A stretch of DNA of 64,000 bases from Aneurinibacillus sp. Ricciae_BoGa-3 (GTDB taxonomy: Bacteria; Bacillota; Bacilli; Aneurinibacillales; Aneurinibacillaceae): contig NZ_CP116887.1 of assembly GCF_028421645.1 (NCBI RefSeq), forward strand, positions 1,738,001-1,802,000. The letters are read 5' to 3'. This document shows, piece by piece, positions 60,637 through 64,000 of the stretch. A program made the translations under genes and the position numbers. Under the pieces are notes generated by a model. The model did not search any database, had not been told where the DNA came from, and worked only from the letters and a program-made list of their open reading frames with translations. Each line of letters starts with the position of its first letter. The stretch's first letter is position 1.

Positions 60637-61614
60637 ATGAAACTAGCAGACATCTTTTTTCCTTTTCGATCAGATATGAACTATATTGAACGTGAACTGG
60701 AGCAGGCGGTGGACGCGCAGGAACGCGTACTCCAGAAAACATCCAGCCATTTGCTCAAGGCAGGGGGGAAACGGATTCGCCCTGTTTTTGTTTTGCTTGG
60801 CGGTAAATTCGGCACCTATGACTTGGAAAGGCTGAAGAATGTAGCTGTTTCCCTGGAACTCATCCACATGGCTACGCTTGTGCATGACGATGTAATCGAT
60901 GATGCAGAGCTGCGCCGTGGAAAAGCGACTGTGAAAGCAAAATGGGACAACCGGATAGCCATGTATACCGGGGACTATATTTTTGCTCGGGCGCTTTCGA
61001 TTATAACGGAACTAAAGAATCCTGAAATCCATAAAATTCTCTCGCATGCCATTGTTGAAATGAGCATTGGGGAGATCGAACAAATTCGGGATTTAAACAA
61101 CTGGAACCAGAACCTCAGGTGCTATCTGCGCCGCATTAAACGAAAGACAGCACTGCTCATTGCAATCAGCTGCCAATTGGGGGCGATTGCAGCCGACGCG
61201 ACTGAGGCGGTGGTACGCAGCCTTTTCTGGTATGGGTATAATGTGGGAATGGCCTTTCAAATTACGGATGATATTTTGGACTTCACCGGTGACGCCAAAA
61301 CACTCGGCAAACCGGCCGGCAGTGATTTGAGACAGGGAAACATTACGCTTCCAGCCCTGTATATGTATTACTGCAGCTCGATGGCTGACGAGATCAAACA
61401 AAGGCTTGTGCCTGGAAAGGGAGAATTCCAGTCACCAGGCCTGCTTGAGCAGACCGTCCGCGATATTCGAAGCGGGGAAGGCATTGATTATGCCCATAAG
61501 CTGGCAGACCGCTATTTACAACGTGCCACACAGGCGCTTGACGTGCTGCCTGACAATGCAAACAGGGATGCCCTGTTAAAGATTGCCCATTTTATTGGCG
61601 GCAGACAGGCCTAA
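60637..61614 (+). CDS. hepT: Heptaprenyl diphosphate synthase component II
   Basis: Catalytic polyprenyl synthase subunit of 325 residues. First Asp-rich motif DDVID (84-88, in LVHDDVIDDAELRRG), second FQITDDILDFTGD near 210, both binding magnesium and diphosphate. Works with HepS to add four isoprene units to farnesyl diphosphate. GTG 60628 is in frame, but GGGTGG is best placed for ATG 60637. Product feeds the UbiA-like domain upstream. Confidence 0.96.
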   Translation: MKLADIFFPFRSDMNYIERELEQAVDAQERVLQKTSSHLLKAGGKRIRPVFVLLGGKFGTYDLERLKNVAVSLELIHMATLVHDDVIDDAELRRGKATVKAKWDNRIAMYTGDYIFARALSIITELKNPEIHKILSHAIVEMSIGEIEQIRDLNNWNQNLRCYLRRIKRKTALLIAISCQLGAIAADATEAVVRSLFWYGYNVGMAFQITDDILDFTGDAKTLGKPAGSDLRQGNITLPALYMYYCSSMADEIKQRLVPGKGEFQSPGLLEQTVRDIRSGEGIDYAHKLADRYLQRATQALDVLPDNANRDALLKIAHFIGGRQA

Positions 61615-61706
61615 CACAGTTGCAATGATAGGGTCGTTTTGTTAAAATTTTCGTTGTGCGGATATCCGCATCAATACATAGTGAATATGGATGGAGGACC
61701 TCCAAG

Positions 61707-62156
61707 ATGGCTAAACAACGTACTTTTACGATGGTAAAACCTGACGGCGTACAGCGTAACCTCGTTGGTGAAATTGTAACGCGTTTTGAGAAAAAAGGAT
61801 TCCACTTAATCGGTGCCAAGCTTATGAATGTAAGCCGTGAACTTGCAGAAGAACATTATGCTGAGCACAAAGAAAAACCTTTCTTTGGGGAGCTTGTCGA
61901 TTTCATTACTTCCGGTGCGGTCTTTGCCATGGTGTGGGAAGGCGAGAATGTAATCGCTACTGCCCGCAATATGATGGGTGCTACGAACCCTGCTAACGCT
62001 GCCCCTGGCACAATCCGCGGCGATTATGGAATTAGTATGGGCATGAATATCATCCATGGCTCGGACGCCCCTGAAACAGCTGAACGTGAAATCGGGCTGT
62101 GGTTCAAACAAGACGAGCTTAATGAATACGAAAAAACAATCAACAAATGGATCTAG
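61707..62156 (+). CDS. ndk: Nucleoside diphosphate kinase
   Basis: Enzyme of 149 residues moving the gamma phosphate between nucleotides through phospho-His117 (NIIHGSD). [17 protein letters not shown] and [18 protein letters not shown] are conserved. The frame is open upstream; GGAGG nine bases before ATG 61707 fixes the start. Order hepT-ndk-cheR as in B. subtilis, interrupted here by an ArsR/SRPBCC pair. Confidence 0.97.
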   Translation: MAKQRTFTMVKPDGVQRNLVGEIVTRFEKKGFHLIGAKLMNVSRELAEEHYAEHKEKPFFGELVDFITSGAVFAMVWEGENVIATARNMMGATNPANAAPGTIRGDYGISMGMNIIHGSDAPETAEREIGLWFKQDELNEYEKTINKWI

Positions 62157-62177
62157 CCTATGGCAGGTTCAACTGAG

Positions 62178-62204
62178 AAGACCCGTTTCTGGGTCTTTTT
62201 TTTC
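62178..62204 (+). terminator. Terminator of ndk
   Basis: AAGACCC / GGGTCTT hairpin, six-base loop, followed by T run. Confidence 0.9.
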
Positions 62205-62227
62205 GTATTTCGCTTTAAACCGTTGTG

Positions 62228-62257
62228 TTGACATGCAACCATAAGGTTTTATATAAT
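62228..62257 (+). promoter_or_regulatory. Sigma-A promoter of the SRPBCC-ArsR operon
   Basis: TTGACA (62228-62233), 18-base spacer, TATAAT (62252-62257): both hexamers perfect. Confidence 0.85.
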
Positions 62258-62278
62258 CAAAACGAAACCATTTGGTTT
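62237..62278. promoter_or_regulatory. Twin operators of the ArsR-type repressor
   Basis: AACCATAAGGTT (62237-62248, inside the promoter spacer) and AAACCATTTGGTTT (62265-62278, downstream of -10) share the AACC-N4-GGTT pattern, centres 29 bases apart. Binding would block the promoter. Confidence 0.65.
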
Positions 62279-62307
62279 TATTTTATTTTTAAATTGGAGG
62301 CACAAAG

Positions 62308-62742
62308 ATGCACGGAAATAATCAGGATACATTGCAGGATATCGTTCAGAAAGTTGTATTGGAAGCACCCATCCAAAAAGTATGGGAGGCTGTTTCCTCT
62401 TCAGAAGGGATTGCTGCATGGTTTATGCCAAATGATTTTCAGCCTAAAATAGGCTATGAATTTCATTTGCAATCGCCTTTTGGGCCCTCGCCCTGCAAGG
62501 TACTGGAGCTTGATCCGCCAAACCGCCTTAGCTTTGCCTGGGATGTAGAAGGATGGGTTGTTTCGTTCGAATTACAAGATCTAAACGGGAAAACTCAGTT
62601 TACACTGACCCATTCTGGATGGGGTGCACCGGATGCCATTGCGCCTAAAGCGCAGCAGAAGAACTCAATCATCCGTGACACAATGAACGGAGGCTGGGAG
62701 AAGATCGTCCATGTACGGCTGAAACAGGCAGTTGAGAAATAA
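62308..62742 (+). CDS. SRPBCC (AHSA1-like) domain protein
   Basis: START-like ligand-binding protein of 144 residues. The helix-grip fold is suggested by [26 protein letters not shown] at the start (conserved P-x-x-VWxA) and the glycine-strand-tryptophan pattern to [12 protein letters not shown] at the end. GGAGGCAC precedes ATG. Pairs of this type with an ArsR regulator are common and probably respond to a hydrophobic small molecule. Its stop overlaps the ArsR start by one base. Confidence 0.9.
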   Translation: MHGNNQDTLQDIVQKVVLEAPIQKVWEAVSSSEGIAAWFMPNDFQPKIGYEFHLQSPFGPSPCKVLELDPPNRLSFAWDVEGWVVSFELQDLNGKTQFTLTHSGWGAPDAIAPKAQQKNSIIRDTMNGGWEKIVHVRLKQAVEK

Positions 62743-63062
62743 TGTCCGCCGCGCCTAAGCATGATGTATTTCAGGCTATTGCTGATCCTACGAGGAGGCA
62801 GCTGCTTAGATTGCTTGCTGATCAGGAATTGCCGATTACGGTAATAAGCAGCCACTTTCCCATGAGTCGTACAGCTGTTTCAAAACATCTGCGAATTCTC
62901 TCAGAGGCAGAACTTATTAGGGGCCGCAAGGTTGGACGGGAAAAGCTGTACAGGCTCCATCCAGAGCCCTTGATGGAATTAAAACAGTGGTTATCCTTCT
63001 ACGAACAATTCTGGGACAATAAACTTGCGATGCTGAAATATTATGTAGAAAACAAGGACTAG
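62742..63062 (+). CDS. ArsR-family transcriptional repressor
   Basis: Winged-helix regulator of 106 residues. AIADPTRRQLLRLLADQELPI and the recognition helix MSRTAVSKHLRIL are classic for the SdpR-like, metal-independent branch; no Cys/His metal sites are seen. Most likely autoregulates its operon through the repeats at 62237-62278. Start overlaps the upstream stop (TAATG). Confidence 0.93.
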   Translation: MSAAPKHDVFQAIADPTRRQLLRLLADQELPITVISSHFPMSRTAVSKHLRILSEAELIRGRKVGREKLYRLHPEPLMELKQWLSFYEQFWDNKLAMLKYYVENKD

Positions 63063-63096
63063 AGAAACCAGGCCTTCCCGGTTTCTCTTTTTTTTA
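63061..63096 (+). terminator. Terminator of the SRPBCC-ArsR operon
   Basis: AGAGAAACC / GGTTTCTCT hairpin followed by eight T; begins at the arsR stop codon. Confidence 0.9.
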
Positions 63097-63175
63097 CTAG
63101 TACTTAAGGAGGAATATACTTTATTGCAGCGAATATTCATACAGTGCAAGGGAGAAAAGGGGGATAAAAATAGAA

Positions 63176-63952
63176 ATGGAAGACAAAGACTTTCTCCAGT
63201 TTATCGAATTGGTAAAGCAAAAAACAGGCATTGACCTGTCTCTTTATAAAGAAGCGCAGATGAAGAGAAGGCTGACTTCTCTTTATACGAAGCGGGGATT
63301 TAAGGATTTTGCCAGTTTTTTTGAAGGGATGACCAAGCAGCCTGAACTGTTCAATGAATTTTTGGATAGAATGACCATTAATGTTTCGGAGTTTTTCCGC
63401 AATCCAAGCCGCTGGCAGGTGTTGCAGGAGAAAATCATCCCGCGGCTGTTGAAGGAAAAGGGAAAAATCAAATGCTGGAGCGCCGCATGTTCAACGGGTG
63501 AAGAGCCCTATTCGCTAGCCATGCTGTTTTCGCGTTTTATGCCGCTGTCGCAGATAGATATAACGGCAACGGATTTAGATGAAGGTGCCATTGCTAAGGC
63601 CAAAAAAGGCCTGTATGCGGAACGTTCCCTGCAAGATGCACCAAAAGATTTAGTCAGCAAGTATTTTCGTAAAGAGCCCCCCATGTACGCCATAACCGAG
63701 GATATAAAAAGGGTGATCAAGTTTAAAAAACAAAATTTGCTGGCTGATCGGTTTGATGCGAACCATGATTTAATTGTTTGCCGCAACGTCATGATATATT
63801 TTACGGATGAAGCGAAGGATGAGCTGTATCTTAAGTTCAGCGCTGCGCTGCGCCCTGGCGGCGTGCTGTTTGTAGGCAGCACCGAGCAAATATTTCAGCC
63901 GGCACAGTATAACTTTGAGCCAGAAGATACGTTTTTTTACCGAAAAGTATAA
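63176..63952 (+). CDS. cheR: Chemotaxis methyltransferase CheR
   Basis: SAM-dependent enzyme of 258 residues that methylates glutamates of chemoreceptors. N-terminal helical domain (about 1-75, with [10 protein letters not shown]) and catalytic domain with [35 protein letters not shown] and [20 protein letters not shown] precedes ATG. Follows ndk as in B. subtilis; receptor genes are not in the window. Confidence 0.96.
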   Translation: MEDKDFLQFIELVKQKTGIDLSLYKEAQMKRRLTSLYTKRGFKDFASFFEGMTKQPELFNEFLDRMTINVSEFFRNPSRWQVLQEKIIPRLLKEKGKIKCWSAACSTGEEPYSLAMLFSRFMPLSQIDITATDLDEGAIAKAKKGLYAERSLQDAPKDLVSKYFRKEPPMYAITEDIKRVIKFKKQNLLADRFDANHDLIVCRNVMIYFTDEAKDELYLKFSAALRPGGVLFVGSTEQIFQPAQYNFEPEDTFFYRKV

Positions 63953-63963
63953 GCGTAACGAGG

Positions 63964-64000
63964 AAGCTGCAGCCCGTTTTAACTGACGGCTGCGGCTTTT
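63964..64000 (+). terminator. Terminator of cheR
   Basis: AAGCTGCAGCC / GGCTGCGGCTT hairpin (one G-T pair), followed by T up to the window end. Confidence 0.7.

Overview
The window looks like a chromosome segment of a low-to-mid-GC, endospore-forming Bacillales bacterium. The gene order is close to Bacillus subtilis in several blocks, but protein content points to the Aneurinibacillus/Brevibacillus side of the order (inference from gene content; no search was run). Sporulation genes (spoIVA, spoVIF-like, ypeB), TRAP (mtrB), mecA, ypdA and the hepS-menG-hepT menaquinone block support Firmicutes. No rRNA, tRNA, IS element, prophage or CRISPR array was seen.

Layout. 1-11.2 kb: the 3' end of a ResE-like kinase, a DEAD-box helicase, a thioesterase, a secreted metallopeptidase, a two-component pair, a cyclophilin lipoprotein with an SDR enzyme, a HAD hydrolase and a frameshifted AarF/UbiB kinase. 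11.2-18.1 kb: serA behind a T-box leader, ppa, a DUF92 protein, a DUF1003 protein behind a structured leader, two convergent NodB deacetylases and a 4Fe-4S ferredoxin. 18.3-24.1 kb: ypbB-recS-ypbD-ypbE as in B. subtilis, followed by an XPB-type helicase. 24.3-28.5 kb: a sigma-54 activator next to a two-gene acyl-CoA ligase/cyclase operon with a clear -24/-12 promoter and upstream repeats. 28.5-37 kb: a C39-type protease, asnB, a TrxR-like flavoenzyme and a two-polypeptide 2-oxoacid:ferredoxin oxidoreductase. 37-41 kb: a RelQ-type alarmone synthetase, a small membrane protein, mecA and a primase-helicase-like protein. 41-64 kb: ypdA, asparaginase, prsW, ypeB, ypfB, cmk, plsC, ypfD, fni, yphA, der, plsY, gpsA, a spoVIF-like gene, spoIVA, hup, folE, mtrB, hepS, menG fused to a UbiA-type prenyltransferase, hepT, ndk, an ArsR/SRPBCC pair and cheR.

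How the genes work together. The right-hand block makes the polyprenyl tail (HepS/HepT), attaches it (UbiA-like domain) and methylates the ring (MenG). Fni supplies isoprenoid precursors; PlsC, PlsY and GpsA feed phospholipid synthesis. The sigma-54 block is a self-contained regulator-plus-operon module for an unknown acid or amide. Items most worth a second look are a Twinkle-like protein with a degenerate Toprim site (39159-40796), the MenG-UbiA fusion (58993-60585), the sigma-54 module (24240-28495), the DUF1003 leader whose hairpin covers the ribosome binding site (15792-15984), a candidate small RNA (3802-4063), and a ypeB gene without its usual sleB neighbour.
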